This document shows positions 1 through 9,308 of a stretch of DNA of 64,000 nucleotides, one piece after another. The stretch comes from Ancylomarina sp963977525. Its GTDB lineage: Bacteria > Bacteroidota > Bacteroidia > Bacteroidales > Marinifilaceae. The notes beneath the pieces were generated by a model. It was not told the DNA's origin. It made no database searches and was given only the letters and a program-made list of their open reading frames with translations. Every line of letters begins with the position of its first letter. The first letter of the stretch is position 1. Where the stretch lies: the NCBI GenBank assembly GCA_963977525.1, contig CAXBPC010000008.1:77212-141211 (forward strand). Reading direction: 5' to 3'. Position numbers and translations under genes: made by a program.

Positions 1-258
1 CCATCTGCCTTTATCGATCAATATTTGAATTTGGATAATGAGAATGACTATGTTTTCAAAGAAGCACCCTGTCCTTTTCTTATGCCAGATAACTACTGTA
101 TGGTTTATGAACAAAGACCTAGAGCCTGTCGTGAATATCCGCACACAGATAGGAAACGCTTTTTTCAGATCTTAGATATAACATTAAAAAACACACACTA
201 TTGTCCTGCAGTTTACGAAGTTGTTGATCGATTAAAACTAAAAAAAGACAAATTATAA
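1..258 (+). CDS. YkgJ-like cysteine cluster protein, C-terminal part
   Basis: The reading frame is open from the first base of the window, so the gene starts upstream and only its last 85 codons are seen. The visible part has the cysteine spacing of YkgJ/UPF0153-type putative Zn/Fe-chelating proteins: CPFL, then CMVYEQRPRACREYP, then a late HYCP. The segment CxVYExRPxxCRxYP is the most typical piece of the family. Its biochemical role is not established. It ends at a TAA and is followed closely by a strong terminator, so it is the last gene of an upstream transcription unit. The family call is fairly secure; function is unknown. Confidence 0.8.
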   Translation, partial: PSAFIDQYLNLDNENDYVFKEAPCPFLMPDNYCMVYEQRPRACREYPHTDRKRFFQILDITLKNTHYCPAVYEVVDRLKLKKDKL

Positions 259-276
259 ATTGAAGATAGTTCCATA

Positions 277-307
277 AGCGTCCACTAATAAATGGACGCT
301 TTTTTTT
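277..307 (+). terminator. Rho-independent terminator
   Basis: An 8-bp perfect stem (AGCGTCCA / TGGACGCT, 277-284 and 293-300) is followed directly by seven T. It closes the YkgJ-like gene. The rest of the 259-560 gap holds the cmk promoter region and nothing else recognised. Confidence 0.9.
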
Positions 308-515
308 ATTTATTTCACATCTATTTTCCAAGCCAATATTTCGTCATAACATAGAGCTCTAATATTCTCTTCATTTCATTCAAAACAAGACATTTACCTC
401 CTTCGTCAAAATAAACGAGATACAAATCCCTTATTGCAATCGTTTACAGGAAAAAACAAAGGTGCCAAGCATCAATTTTGCCTATACATACTAGTCTTTT
501 CAGGTATTTTCTTTA

Positions 516-523
516 TACTTTTG
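516..523 (+). promoter_or_regulatory. Putative -7 promoter element of cmk
   Basis: TACTTTTG matches the Bacteroidota -7 consensus TAnnTTTG and lies 37 bp upstream of the cmk start. No good -33 TTTG lies at the usual 17-20 bp spacing, so this is a moderate call. Confidence 0.4.
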
Positions 524-560
524 TTCGAGATATCACAAAATATATCGACAACAAAACACA

Positions 561-1256
561 ATGAACACAACAAAACGTAAACTTATCATAGCCGTTGATG
601 GGCATTCTTCTTGTGGGAAAAGTACCGTGGCAAAAGATTTGGCAAAGAAAATTGATTACACTTACATTGACTCTGGAGCCATGTATCGTGTGATTACACT
701 TTTCGCAATGCGTCACAATCTGATAAATGGAGATCACCTTGATGAGAACAAATTAGCACACCTAATAAACGACATCAACATTACATTCTCATATAACGAC
801 GAACTAAAGCGCCACGAAACCTTCATGAATGGTGAATTGGTTGAAGATGAAATCAGAAGTCTTGATGTCTCGAATAATGTGAGTTTGATTGCAACTATTA
901 AGTTTGTTCGTGAAAAAATGGTGACACTTCAGCGTAAACTTAGCGAAGCTGGTGCTGTGATTATGGATGGTCGTGACATTGGAACAGTTGTATTTCCTAA
1001 TGCTGATCTGAAAATTTTCATGACGGCAGATGTTGAGGTCAGAGCCATCAGAAGATTTAAAGAGCTAAAAGATAAGGGTGATAATATTTCTTTAGATGCC
1101 ATTCGCGAGAATGTGAAGAAAAGAGATTTTATCGATGAAAATCGTGATGAAAGTCCTTTACGAAAAGCTGATGACGCCATTGTTTTAAACAACAGTCACC
1201 TAACAAAAGAAGAACAGTTAGAGTGGATTGTTGCTAGAATGGCTGAAGTCCAATAA
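561..1256 (+). CDS. cmk: Cytidylate kinase
   Basis: Phosphorylates CMP and dCMP with ATP in the cytoplasm. The 231-residue protein has the usual family length. The P-loop GHSSCGKST is at residues 14-22, the CMP-binding segment DSGAMYR at 37-43, and the nucleotide-binding DGRDIGTVVFP near residue 136. The lid region contains the expected KKRDFIDENRDESPL segment. It heads a plus-strand run with ispH and pfkA (gaps of 32 and 9 bp), which are probably co-transcribed. The ATG at 561 gives the normal N-terminus (basic tail, then IIAVDG). Nothing unusual was seen. Confidence 0.97.
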   Translation: MNTTKRKLIIAVDGHSSCGKSTVAKDLAKKIDYTYIDSGAMYRVITLFAMRHNLINGDHLDENKLAHLINDINITFSYNDELKRHETFMNGELVEDEIRSLDVSNNVSLIATIKFVREKMVTLQRKLSEAGAVIMDGRDIGTVVFPNADLKIFMTADVEVRAIRRFKELKDKGDNISLDAIRENVKKRDFIDENRDESPLRKADDAIVLNNSHLTKEEQLEWIVARMAEVQ

Positions 1257-1288
1257 ATATTATATCTCATAATCAATTGATACGTACA

Positions 1289-2146
1289 ATGATTATTGAA
1301 ATTGACCAAAATTCAGGCTTCTGTTTCGGAGTTGTAAACGCTATTGAGAAAGCTGAAGAAACATTAGTAATTGATAAAACACTTTATTGCATTGGCGATA
1401 TTGTGCACAATAACATTGAGGTTGATCGCCTAAAAAATCAAGGATTGAAGACGATAAGTCATACTGAGTTTGAGAAACTATCGAATGCGAAAGTTTTATT
1501 CAGAGCACATGGTGAGCCTCCTTTGAGTTACGAAAAAGCTAAGAAAAATAATATTGAGATTATCGATGCTTCTTGTCCTGTGGTTTTAAATCTTCAGAAA
1601 AGGATTAAGAAAACCTATCTGGAACTAAAAAAGATAGACGGGCAAATCCTGATCTATGGTAAAAAAGGTCATGCCGAAGTAAACGGTTTGGTTGGACAAA
1701 CCGAAGGTGAAGCCATCGTAATTGAATATATTGAAGATCTTAAAAAAGTGGATTTTGAAAAGCCTGTGACCTTATTCTCACAGACGACCAAAACCATATC
1801 AGGATTTAAAGAAATTACTGACGTTCTGAAGTTAAAATGTCAGAATGAATTAAAAATAAACGATACAATTTGCCGTAAGGTATCGAACAGAATGCCCAAC
1901 ATTCGTGAGTTTGCAAAAAAACACGATGTAATCATTTTTGTGAGTGGAGAAAAAAGCTCTAACGGCAAACTTTTGTTTGATGTATGCAAGCAAGAGAATG
2001 AACAAAGTTATTTTGTCTCTCATCCCGATGAAGTTAAAATGACATGGTTCTCAGAAGCCAAATCAGTTGGTATTAGTGGAGCAACCTCTACACCAAGCTG
2101 GCTAATGGAACAAATAGCAGAAAACATCAAATTAGAAATTAAATAA
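1289..2146 (+). CDS. ispH: 4-hydroxy-3-methylbut-2-enyl diphosphate reductase
   Basis: Last enzyme of the MEP pathway: an Fe-S enzyme turning HMBPP into IPP and DMAPP. The three cluster-ligating cysteines are visible at C12 (GFCFGV), C96 (ASCPVV) and C195 (TICRK). The conserved histidines of VHNN (40), AHGEPP (74) and KGHAEV (128) are also present. I chose the ATG at 1289 (MIIEIDQNSGFCFGV). An in-frame TTG at 1277 would only add four residues and does not fit the family N-terminus. The length of 285 residues is typical of Bacteroidota IspH without the rpsA-like fusion. It lies 32 bp behind cmk, a common Bacteroidota neighbour. Confidence 0.96.
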   Translation: MIIEIDQNSGFCFGVVNAIEKAEETLVIDKTLYCIGDIVHNNIEVDRLKNQGLKTISHTEFEKLSNAKVLFRAHGEPPLSYEKAKKNNIEIIDASCPVVLNLQKRIKKTYLELKKIDGQILIYGKKGHAEVNGLVGQTEGEAIVIEYIEDLKKVDFEKPVTLFSQTTKTISGFKEITDVLKLKCQNELKINDTICRKVSNRMPNIREFAKKHDVIIFVSGEKSSNGKLLFDVCKQENEQSYFVSHPDEVKMTWFSEAKSVGISGATSTPSWLMEQIAENIKLEIK

Positions 2147-2155
2147 ATTATTAGC

Positions 2156-3136
2156 ATGTCGAGAATTAAAAAAATAGGTGTGCTTACGTCAGGAGGGGAT
2201 GCGCCAGGTATGAACGCCGCCATCCGTGCCGTCGTAAGAACAGCCATTTTTAACAAACTAGAAGTTGTTGGAGTAAAACAAGGTTACGAAGGTTTAATCA
2301 AGGGTGATTTCGAGAATATGGAATCATACGATGTAAGTAACATCCTCCAAAAAGGAGGGACAATTCTTTGTTCTGCAAGAAGTGAAGAATTTAGAAGTGT
2401 AGAGGGAAGAAAAAAAGCACACGAGCAAATGCTTGCTGCTAAAATTGATGCTCTTGTTGTGATTGGTGGAGATGGTACATTCTCTGGAGCTCGTATTTTT
2501 ACACAAGAGTATGATATCCCTGTAGTAGGAATACCTGGTACAATCGACAACGACCTTTACGGAACAGATTATACGATCGGTTTCGATACGGCTTTAAATA
2601 CGGTTATCGAGGCTGTAGATAAGATTCGTGATACAGCCAGTGCACACAACCGTTTATTCTTTATTGAAGTAATGGGACGTGATGCTGGATTTTTAGCACT
2701 AAGAAGCGGTATTGCAACTGGAGCTGAAGCTATTCTGATTCCTGAGCGTCAAACGCATTTAAAAGATCTTGAGAAGTATTTAGCTAAAGGTTATAAAGGC
2801 CATAAGAATTCGGGTATTGTAATTGTTGCCGAAGGTGATAAATCGGGTGGCGCTTATACTATTGCTAGAGAAATCGAAAAGAAACATCCAGAATACGATA
2901 TTAGAGTATCGGTATTAGGGCATATGCAACGTGGTGGTGCACCATCGGCATTCGACCGTGTAACGGCGAGCACATTGGGTGTAGCTGCAGTAGACGCTTT
3001 GCTTGACGATCAAAAAAGTATTATGGTGGGAATGGTTAACGGAGAAGTTTCTCACGTGTCTTTCAACAAAACCATTAAGAATAAGAAAATTGTAAAGGAA
3101 TCATTGTTGACCATCAACGATATCTTGTCAATCTAA
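2156..3136 (+). CDS. pfkA: ATP-dependent 6-phosphofructokinase
   Basis: Commits fructose-6-phosphate to glycolysis. Family motifs are GGDAPGMN (13-20), the ATP-binding GGDGTFSG (104-111) and the catalytic PGTIDND (127-133). MGRDAGFLA and GHMQRGGAPSAFDR follow further on. The length of 326 residues fits bacterial PfkA. The Gly in GGDGT suggests ATP rather than pyrophosphate use. This is inferred from family rules. It starts 9 bp after ispH, so it is probably the third gene of the cmk-ispH-pfkA unit. Confidence 0.96.
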   Translation: MSRIKKIGVLTSGGDAPGMNAAIRAVVRTAIFNKLEVVGVKQGYEGLIKGDFENMESYDVSNILQKGGTILCSARSEEFRSVEGRKKAHEQMLAAKIDALVVIGGDGTFSGARIFTQEYDIPVVGIPGTIDNDLYGTDYTIGFDTALNTVIEAVDKIRDTASAHNRLFFIEVMGRDAGFLALRSGIATGAEAILIPERQTHLKDLEKYLAKGYKGHKNSGIVIVAEGDKSGGAYTIAREIEKKHPEYDIRVSVLGHMQRGGAPSAFDRVTASTLGVAAVDALLDDQKSIMVGMVNGEVSHVSFNKTIKNKKIVKESLLTINDILSI

Positions 3137-3207
3137 TTAATTATTTATTTCTGCAAAAGGCCGCTGCGTTATCTATTCATTTTTTTTGAAAGTTTTCCCC
3201 CTCAAGT

Positions 3208-3238
3208 CTTGAGATATTCATCACAAGACATAACTTTG
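3208..3238 (+). promoter_or_regulatory. Bacteroidota-type promoter of priA
   Basis: A -33-like CTTG (3208-3211) and a perfect -7 box TAACTTTG (3231-3238) are separated by 19 bp, the usual Bacteroidota spacing. The start of transcription would be about 10 bp before the priA ATG, giving a very short leader. Confidence 0.65.
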
Positions 3239-3255
3239 AGAAAAATGAATAAATT

Positions 3256-5730
3256 ATGAACGCAGGCTCCCTTTTTGCAGATCTAATTTTACCTCTTCCA
3301 CTTGCTGGCTTATTCACCTATTCAATTCCTTGGGAATTACAGGATGAGGTAGCCATTGGCAAAAGAGTGGTTGTTTCTTTCGGAAGCAAAAAGATCTATT
3401 CGGGTATCGTCAAAAATATTCACAAGAATCCTCCTCAGGATTACGAAGTGAAAGATATTATTACCTGCCTAGATGAATACCCTGTCGTTAACAACTTTCA
3501 ATTATTATTTTGGGATTGGATTTCAGAATACTATCAGAGTAATCTGGGTGACGTTTATAAGGCTGCTATTCCAGCTGGCTTAAAACTCGAGAGCCAAACC
3601 AAAATTTCCTTTCGCGAAGATTTTAAAGCTGAAAAACAACTATCAAAAACCGAAGAGTTAATTCTTAATGTTTTAAAAAGCTCTAAAGATGTTAGCATTC
3701 AAACCCTTAATCAAGCTAGCGGTTTAAAGAATGTACTCCCTCAGGTGAAAAAACTTCTTGAGAAGAATGCCATCGAGATTGAAGAAAGAGTCATTAGCTC
3801 TTACAAGGAAAAACAGATTAAATATGTTCGTCTTCAAAAATCTATCACCGAAAGTGAAATTGGAGAAACGCTTAATAGCCTTAAGCGAGCTAAAAAACAA
3901 CAAGAGCTTCTTTTTGCCTACTTAAACCTTTCAAAACATGGTATTGCTGAAACTCCTGAAAAAGTTAATGCAGCAGAGCTATTACTAAGCTGTGATTTGA
4001 ATACCTCAATATTAAAGGCTTTAGTAGATAAAAACATTCTAGAAATCTATTATGAAACAACAGATCGATTAGATTTCTCCGATGCTGAAATCACACCTTT
4101 AAAGGAACTAAACGAATACCAAGATCAAGCTATAAACGAAATACGTGAAGGCTTTGAGTCTAAAAATACAACACTACTTCATGGCGTAACCTCAAGTGGA
4201 AAGACCGAAATATATATTCACCTCATTCAAGAACAGATCAAGCTAGGTAAGCAGGTTCTATACCTCTTGCCAGAGATTGCTTTAACAACTCAAATAATAA
4301 GTCGATTAAAACGTGTGTTTGGAAATCGAGTAGGTGTTTATCATTCAAAGTTTAACGATGCTGAACGTGTCGAGGTTTACAACAATATCCAACAAAATAA
4401 TCCAGATAAATCTTATCAGGTTATTCTAGGCGTACGTTCATCAATTTTCCTTCCATTCAAAAATTTGGGATTGATTATTATTGATGAAGAACATGAAAAC
4501 ACTTACAAACAATTTGACCCTGCTCCTCGTTATCATGCGCGCGACGCCGCTTTATTTTTGGCAAATATGCACAAGGCAAAAACCTTACTCGGTACAGCAA
4601 CGCCTGCAGTCGAAACCTATGCCAATTGCAAGCAAGGTAAATACGCTCTGGTTGAATTGACGCATCGTTTTCAGGATATGAAAATGCCCGAAATTCAGCT
4701 TGCCGATTTGAAAGAAGCTAAGCGAAAGAAAAGGATGAAATCTATTTTCACACCTGAGTTATATGATGAAATAACGACAACGCTTGAGAATAAAGAACAA
4801 GTCATTCTTTTTCAGAACAGACGAGGCTACGCTCCATTTTTAGAGTGTAAATCGTGCGGTTGGGTTCCCCATTGCGAAAATTGTTCTGTAAGCTTAACTT
4901 ATCATCAATTTAATAATCAATTGACTTGCCATTATTGTGGACACAGTGAACAACCACCACAAAGCTGTAAGCAATGTGAATCGACCAATATGGTTGATAA
5001 GGGATTTGGCACTGAGAAAATTGAAGATGAACTGCGTGGCTTTTTCCCACAGGCTCGCATCGCTCGAATGGATTTAGATACCACACGCAGTAAAACGGCG
5101 TATGAAAAATTGATTTACAAATTTGAGAATCAAGAACTCGATATCTTAGTTGGAACCCAGATGGTTTCAAAAGGTTTAGATTTCGATCATGTCTCTTTAG
5201 TCGGTATTCTGAATGCCGATTCGATGCTCAATTTTCCTGATTTTAGAGCCCACGAGCGTAGCTATCAACTCATGGCTCAAGTTTCTGGGCGAGCTGGGCG
5301 TAAAAACAAGCAGGGTAAGGTTATCATCCAAACTCACGAGCCTAAGCATCCCATTATTCAATCGGTCATTCGAAACGATTATATAGGCATGTACCAAACT
5401 CAAATGAGCGAAAGGGAGGAATTTATATACCCACCTTTTTATCGTTTGATCAACATTACTCTCAAACACAAGAATAATGGTTTATTGACTCAAGCTGCCA
5501 ATACGCTAGCTAAATCATTAAGAAAAACATTTGGTATTCGTGTATTTGGGCCACAAGCTCCAGTCATCAATCGCATACAGAACTATTACATCGTTAATAT
5601 TCTCTTGAAGATTGAGAAGAAAAGTTCTCCAGCAAAAGCCAAATGGATTCTTAATCGTGAAGCCAACAATCTAAAAGCTATCGATCGCTTTAAGATGGTG
5701 ATGGTTCAGTTTGATGTTGATCCGATGTAG
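3256..5730 (+). CDS. priA: Primosomal protein N' (replication restart helicase)
   Basis: A 3'-5' DNA helicase that reloads the replisome at stalled forks. The 824-residue protein shows an N-terminal DNA-binding domain and a Walker A GVTSSGKTE near residue 309. The Walker B/DEEH box is at about 408, and a zinc-binding insert (CKSCG, CENC, CHYCG, CKQC) lies at roughly 530-578. Helicase motifs V-VI include GTQMVSKGLDFDHV and QVSGRAGR. It stands alone on the plus strand with its own promoter. Repeated hairpins follow it. Confidence 0.97.
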   Translation: MNAGSLFADLILPLPLAGLFTYSIPWELQDEVAIGKRVVVSFGSKKIYSGIVKNIHKNPPQDYEVKDIITCLDEYPVVNNFQLLFWDWISEYYQSNLGDVYKAAIPAGLKLESQTKISFREDFKAEKQLSKTEELILNVLKSSKDVSIQTLNQASGLKNVLPQVKKLLEKNAIEIEERVISSYKEKQIKYVRLQKSITESEIGETLNSLKRAKKQQELLFAYLNLSKHGIAETPEKVNAAELLLSCDLNTSILKALVDKNILEIYYETTDRLDFSDAEITPLKELNEYQDQAINEIREGFESKNTTLLHGVTSSGKTEIYIHLIQEQIKLGKQVLYLLPEIALTTQIISRLKRVFGNRVGVYHSKFNDAERVEVYNNIQQNNPDKSYQVILGVRSSIFLPFKNLGLIIIDEEHENTYKQFDPAPRYHARDAALFLANMHKAKTLLGTATPAVETYANCKQGKYALVELTHRFQDMKMPEIQLADLKEAKRKKRMKSIFTPELYDEITTTLENKEQVILFQNRRGYAPFLECKSCGWVPHCENCSVSLTYHQFNNQLTCHYCGHSEQPPQSCKQCESTNMVDKGFGTEKIEDELRGFFPQARIARMDLDTTRSKTAYEKLIYKFENQELDILVGTQMVSKGLDFDHVSLVGILNADSMLNFPDFRAHERSYQLMAQVSGRAGRKNKQGKVIIQTHEPKHPIIQSVIRNDYIGMYQTQMSEREEFIYPPFYRLINITLKHKNNGLLTQAANTLAKSLRKTFGIRVFGPQAPVINRIQNYYIVNILLKIEKKSSPAKAKWILNREANNLKAIDRFKMVMVQFDVDPM

Positions 5731-5770
5731 ATAATTTCAGGATAAGATATACCACCGCATACTTGCGAAA

Positions 5771-5885
5771 ACTCGCTGCCCATGGCGGCAAGCTTCCGCG
5801 ACTTGGAGAAAGCTTCCTGCCCACGGCGGCAAGCTTTCTCGGCTTAGAGAAACCTTCCTGCACCAGTGCGACAAGCTTTCTCAAC
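5771..5885. repeat. 41-bp tandem repeat with internal hairpins
   Basis: About 2.7 copies of a 41-bp unit; the CTGC starts lie at 5776, 5817 and 5858. The DNA is much more G+C-rich than its surroundings. Each junction forms an inverted repeat: GAGAAAGCTT ... AAGCTTTCTC is a perfect 10-bp stem around a C/G-rich loop, and the third copy has a one-mismatch version. It looks like a REP-type intergenic palindrome array between priA and its convergent neighbour. It is not coding. Confidence 0.7.
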
Positions 5886-5910
5886 CAAACATTGAGCTAT
5901 TCTTATTAAA

Positions 5911-5939
5911 AAAGCCACACATTAACAATGCATGGCTTT
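5911..5939. terminator. Bidirectional terminator between priA and the epimerase gene
   Basis: AAAGCCA / TGGCTTT stem (5911-5917, 5933-5939) with A-rich and T-rich flanks, between convergent genes. Confidence 0.6.
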
Positions 5940-5963
5940 CAAATATTATCGTGTGAAACACAA

Positions 5964-6881
5964 TTACAAACTCGATAATTGCAAGTGTGTTTTAAAATCT
6001 TTAAGTTCTTCTTCGAAACTAAGTTCTGGACTGGTATATAGGGCTAATAAATCGTCATCAGCCTTGCCCACTTGGTTTGGCAACTCCAAATGATTATTTG
6101 TAAATACCATCTCCATATCAGGATTTAAGTCCTTCAAAATATCAATCAAATCAAGCACTGATTTATTTTCATCTACAAGATTATAAATACCGCCCGCCAA
6201 TTCGTGATCTAATAAATTTGAAAGGATTTCGGTTGTTTTATGCAGAGAGATAAATGACTGTTTTTGCTTTCCATTGCCTTGAACTGAAATTCGACCAACA
6301 AAATGAGAATCGAACATATAACCATTTAATATGCCGTCCATATTCAGACTGGCGCCATAACCAAACACCTCGCCCAAACGAAGGATATGCGTTTTTATTT
6401 TGCCTCCTAAGCGTTCAATATGCTGTTCCCCTCTTCGCTTCGAATTACCTAAAGATGTATTTGGTTCAACTATTGATTTTGAATTATTCTCATCCTTAGT
6501 ATTACCATATACAGCAACAGAACTCAAGTAAACAACTTGTTTCACATTACTTTCTTCAATAGCATATGTTAGCTCGGCAGTACCCCAATTATTTATCTGC
6601 TCGTGCAAATGATGCAATTTTTCATCATCCGTATTCTCAGCAGCTAAATGATAAACCACATCAACATCCTTAACTACTTTATCTAGACTTCTAGAATCGA
6701 GCAATTCAGCTTTCACAAACTTAAGTTTACCTGGCTTTATCTGCGAATGCAAAAACAGGTTATAGTTACCTCTGCTGAGGTTATCGAAAACAATAATCTC
6801 TTTGACTTTAGGATTTTTATCTAATTTGATACAAAGTTCTGTACCAATATATCCTGCTCCACCTGTAATTAATACTTTCAT
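5964..6881 (-). CDS. NAD-dependent epimerase/dehydratase family protein with atypical active site
   Basis: Extended SDR of 305 residues. It begins with the Rossmann motif TGGAGYIG and has DNLSRGN after the second strand, as in UDP-sugar 4-epimerases. DVVYHLAAE and YLSSVAVYG follow (the catalytic-Ser region). The usual YxxxK appears as LGNSK in context SLGNSKRRGE: the lysine is kept but the Tyr position is Leu (codon TTA), which would need two base changes from a Tyr codon. The enzyme may therefore be inactive, act as a binding protein, or use another residue. It is on the minus strand, 93 bp upstream of cysH in coordinates. The substrate cannot be given. Confidence 0.75.
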   Translation of the reverse strand: MKVLITGGAGYIGTELCIKLDKNPKVKEIIVFDNLSRGNYNLFLHSQIKPGKLKFVKAELLDSRSLDKVVKDVDVVYHLAAENTDDEKLHHLHEQINNWGTAELTYAIEESNVKQVVYLSSVAVYGNTKDENNSKSIVEPNTSLGNSKRRGEQHIERLGGKIKTHILRLGEVFGYGASLNMDGILNGYMFDSHFVGRISVQGNGKQKQSFISLHKTTEILSNLLDHELAGGIYNLVDENKSVLDLIDILKDLNPDMEMVFTNNHLELPNQVGKADDDLLALYTSPELSFEEELKDFKTHLQLSSL

Positions 6882-6974
6882 AAGATTACAATTTTATATT
6901 ATTGCTTTCCCGATTAGTATCGGGAGAAACTTGCCACTAGAAATGACTCATTTCGTATCTTGAATTTTCAGATT

Positions 6975-7634
6975 CTATTTCTTCTTCACTACCAAGTCGG
7001 TATTCAAACCGCATTCGGTCTTTTTCAAACCAAACCAGCGACTTCCTCTATCATCCCCAATTGTCATCTTTCGTGTACAAGGTTCACAGCCTATACTATC
7101 GTATCCCTGTGCCTCTAGCGGATGACGTGGTAAATCCCACTCTTTTAGGTATTGATAGATATCCTTTTTACTCCAATCGAGCATAGGATGGAATCGAATA
7201 ACATCATGCGGTGCTGGCTGCTCAATTTCCATAGCTTTACGCACAGCTGATTGGTCGGCTCTCACACCATTAATCCAAACATCATTATCTGCCAATATGC
7301 TATCGAGCGGTTGAACTTTATTTATGTGACAACAATGGTCTGGGTCTGATGTAAAAAGGAAATTGCCATTAGCATCCTTTTGCAAAGATTTTGGAACATC
7401 AGATTTCGTATTGATAATATTTAAGCCAAACTCTTTTGCTAATTGATCTTTATAAGCGATTGTTTCTGGAAACAAAAAACCCGTATTGATAAAATAAATT
7501 GGAATCTCCTTATCGATACGACTTATGATATGAAGTAAAACGATGCTATGAGTTTGAAATGAAGAACTTGCAAACATGCGCTTGCCTTCACTTTTATATT
7601 GTTCAAGTTTTTTCTTGATATTCTCGAAATCCAT
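6975..7634 (-). CDS. cysH: Assimilatory adenylyl-sulfate (APS/PAPS) reductase
   Basis: Reduces activated sulfate to sulfite for cysteine and methionine synthesis. The 219-residue protein has the CysH fold motifs (MFASSSFQTHSIVLLH at the N-terminus). The C-terminal catalytic Cys is in TECGL (about residue 208). It carries the Cys pairs DHCC (near 101) and CEPC (near 182), the CCXnCXXC signature of the [4Fe-4S] APS-reducing branch. APS is therefore the likelier substrate than PAPS; this is inferred from the known family rule. Product sulfide would feed the MetY reaction encoded at 36.5 kb. It stands alone; no sulfate adenylyltransferase is in the window. Confidence 0.9.
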   Translation of the reverse strand: MDFENIKKKLEQYKSEGKRMFASSSFQTHSIVLLHIISRIDKEIPIYFINTGFLFPETIAYKDQLAKEFGLNIINTKSDVPKSLQKDANGNFLFTSDPDHCCHINKVQPLDSILADNDVWINGVRADQSAVRKAMEIEQPAPHDVIRFHPMLDWSKKDIYQYLKEWDLPRHPLEAQGYDSIGCEPCTRKMTIGDDRGSRWFGLKKTECGLNTDLVVKKK

Positions 7635-7781
7635 TCTCTATATTTTTCTTTTCCTTAAAGTATAAAGGTACTACATTTTGATTAAAATTATTGGCTGCAA
7701 AATTCACAACAAAGCTTAATTAATTGCAAGCAATCGCAAGTCAACCTTCTAACAAACCCAATAAAAACAAGTCCTGTAAAG

Positions 7782-9296
7782 CTACTTTACAATTCCTGCC
7801 CTCATTAGTCGAGTTCGCTTTAGACTTCTACGTCGAAATTGAAGTATACCATGTAATACAACTAGAAGTAAAGGGAATAAGAAATTGAAATATTTTATAA
7901 ATAGAATCTTAGAATCTGATAGTTCGTTTAAAGGTCGAGATTGTACTCCTTTAGTTCTTAAACTCATCAATCCAGAATCATCACTCAACCAATCTATGGC
8001 ATTTGCAATAAAATTGATATTATCTGGCTGAATAGTAATCCTCTGTTCACCAACACCATTCACAATAAAGTTACCATCACCAATAACACAAAGGCGAGCT
8101 TCTTGATCACTTACAATAGGGCCACGTAAAGTAGCTGCAACCACTTGTCTTGGATATAAAAAATCTTTAGGACCCCATACTTGACCAATATTAAAACTAA
8201 CTGGAACCTTAAATTTCCCAGACATGTCAGATGTCCATGCTAACTCATTATAAACTAATGTAGAATCTCCAATATAGGTTATCGGACTTGCAAACTGCAA
8301 GATCATAGCCTCAATACCATCTGTAATACTATGATTTGAAAATTCAGTAATCAAAGGTAGATACGGGAAATTAATTTGCTGTGGATACGAGAAATAGCTT
8401 TTCTCCTGAACGGTCACTGTACTACATTTTCTGTCAACAATAAAGGCATTTTCAACTAGGATACCTTTCTTCTCTAACCAAGTTTCAAGATTCGTATTAA
8501 CACCAACACCAATACCATGATTTAAAATACCATTTACTCTGTCGATACCTACGAAAAGACTTCCTCCTGTTCCTAAATAATTATCTAAACGCTTAAACTC
8601 TCGCTTTGATATTTCCTCGAATGGTGACAGAATAATGATAGCTTTATAATCACTAAGATCCATTCTCCTATTTAGATTTATATGCTTAATATCATATAAT
8701 ACTGAAAGTTCATTAGTCATTTGTTCAAGGGTTGCTAAAACAGGTTCGCCATGACCAACAACATAACCAATTTTGGCCTTATCGCGTATGGTTAATCTCT
8801 TAATCAGAGTAGATAAGTTATACTCCATAGCAATTCCAGGTTGGATCAATGGGATCGTTTCCGATTTGTCACCAACTTGAATAACAAGTCCTAAAAAGAC
8901 CTTCTGCACTTTCACTTGGTCTTTCTCTCTCACCTCTAAGGGAACTGGATGAATACCAACCTCAACAGCCTTCATTTCTAGCTCTTCATTAGAATTAGGA
9001 TTAACTTCCTCAATTTCTATGCGCTTATTACTATGCTTATTATATTCGGTAAGCAAATGTTTAAAATCGCGTATTGTTCTACTAATATCAGGAGGTAAAT
9101 CCTCAGAAACATACAAGGTAATGATAATAGGATCTTTCACTTCTTTCAAAATTCGCTTGGTTACCTTATCAAGCGTATAACGTTTATCTGCCGTAAAATC
9201 GACACGAAAAAAGAAATATGACGACAGTATGTTTAAGAATATCAAACATGCTAGGACAATTGTTATGCGAAAAATGACGTTCTCTTTAAATCTCAT
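7782..9296 (-). CDS. gldG: Gliding motility-associated ABC transporter substrate-binding protein GldG
   Basis: A 504-residue membrane protein of the GldA-GldF-GldG ABC transporter associated with gliding in Bacteroidota. One hydrophobic segment is near residues 9-29 and a second near the C-terminus, just before a basic tail rich in Arg and Lys. Between them lies the periplasmic ABC_transp_aux/DUF4350-type region (DFTADKRYTLDKVTKRIL, IGYVVGHGEP, GSLFVGIDRVNG). It starts 12 bp after gldF stops, so the three gld genes form one minus-strand operon. It is close in size to, though a little shorter than, GldG proteins I recall. Confidence 0.9.
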   Translation of the reverse strand: MRFKENVIFRITIVLACLIFLNILSSYFFFRVDFTADKRYTLDKVTKRILKEVKDPIIITLYVSEDLPPDISRTIRDFKHLLTEYNKHSNKRIEIEEVNPNSNEELEMKAVEVGIHPVPLEVREKDQVKVQKVFLGLVIQVGDKSETIPLIQPGIAMEYNLSTLIKRLTIRDKAKIGYVVGHGEPVLATLEQMTNELSVLYDIKHINLNRRMDLSDYKAIIILSPFEEISKREFKRLDNYLGTGGSLFVGIDRVNGILNHGIGVGVNTNLETWLEKKGILVENAFIVDRKCSTVTVQEKSYFSYPQQINFPYLPLITEFSNHSITDGIEAMILQFASPITYIGDSTLVYNELAWTSDMSGKFKVPVSFNIGQVWGPKDFLYPRQVVAATLRGPIVSDQEARLCVIGDGNFIVNGVGEQRITIQPDNINFIANAIDWLSDDSGLMSLRTKGVQSRPLNELSDSKILFIKYFNFLFPLLLVVLHGILQFRRRSLKRTRLMRAGIVK

Positions 9297-9308
9297 CTAT
9301 ATATACAG

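Noticed and set aside
1277..1288. TTG start for ispH
   Set aside because: It adds only four residues not seen in the family; the ATG at 1289 gives the standard N-terminus.
5690..5884. 64-residue minus-strand ORF
   Set aside because: It overlaps the end of priA and the 41-bp repeat array; its sequence simply reflects the repeat.
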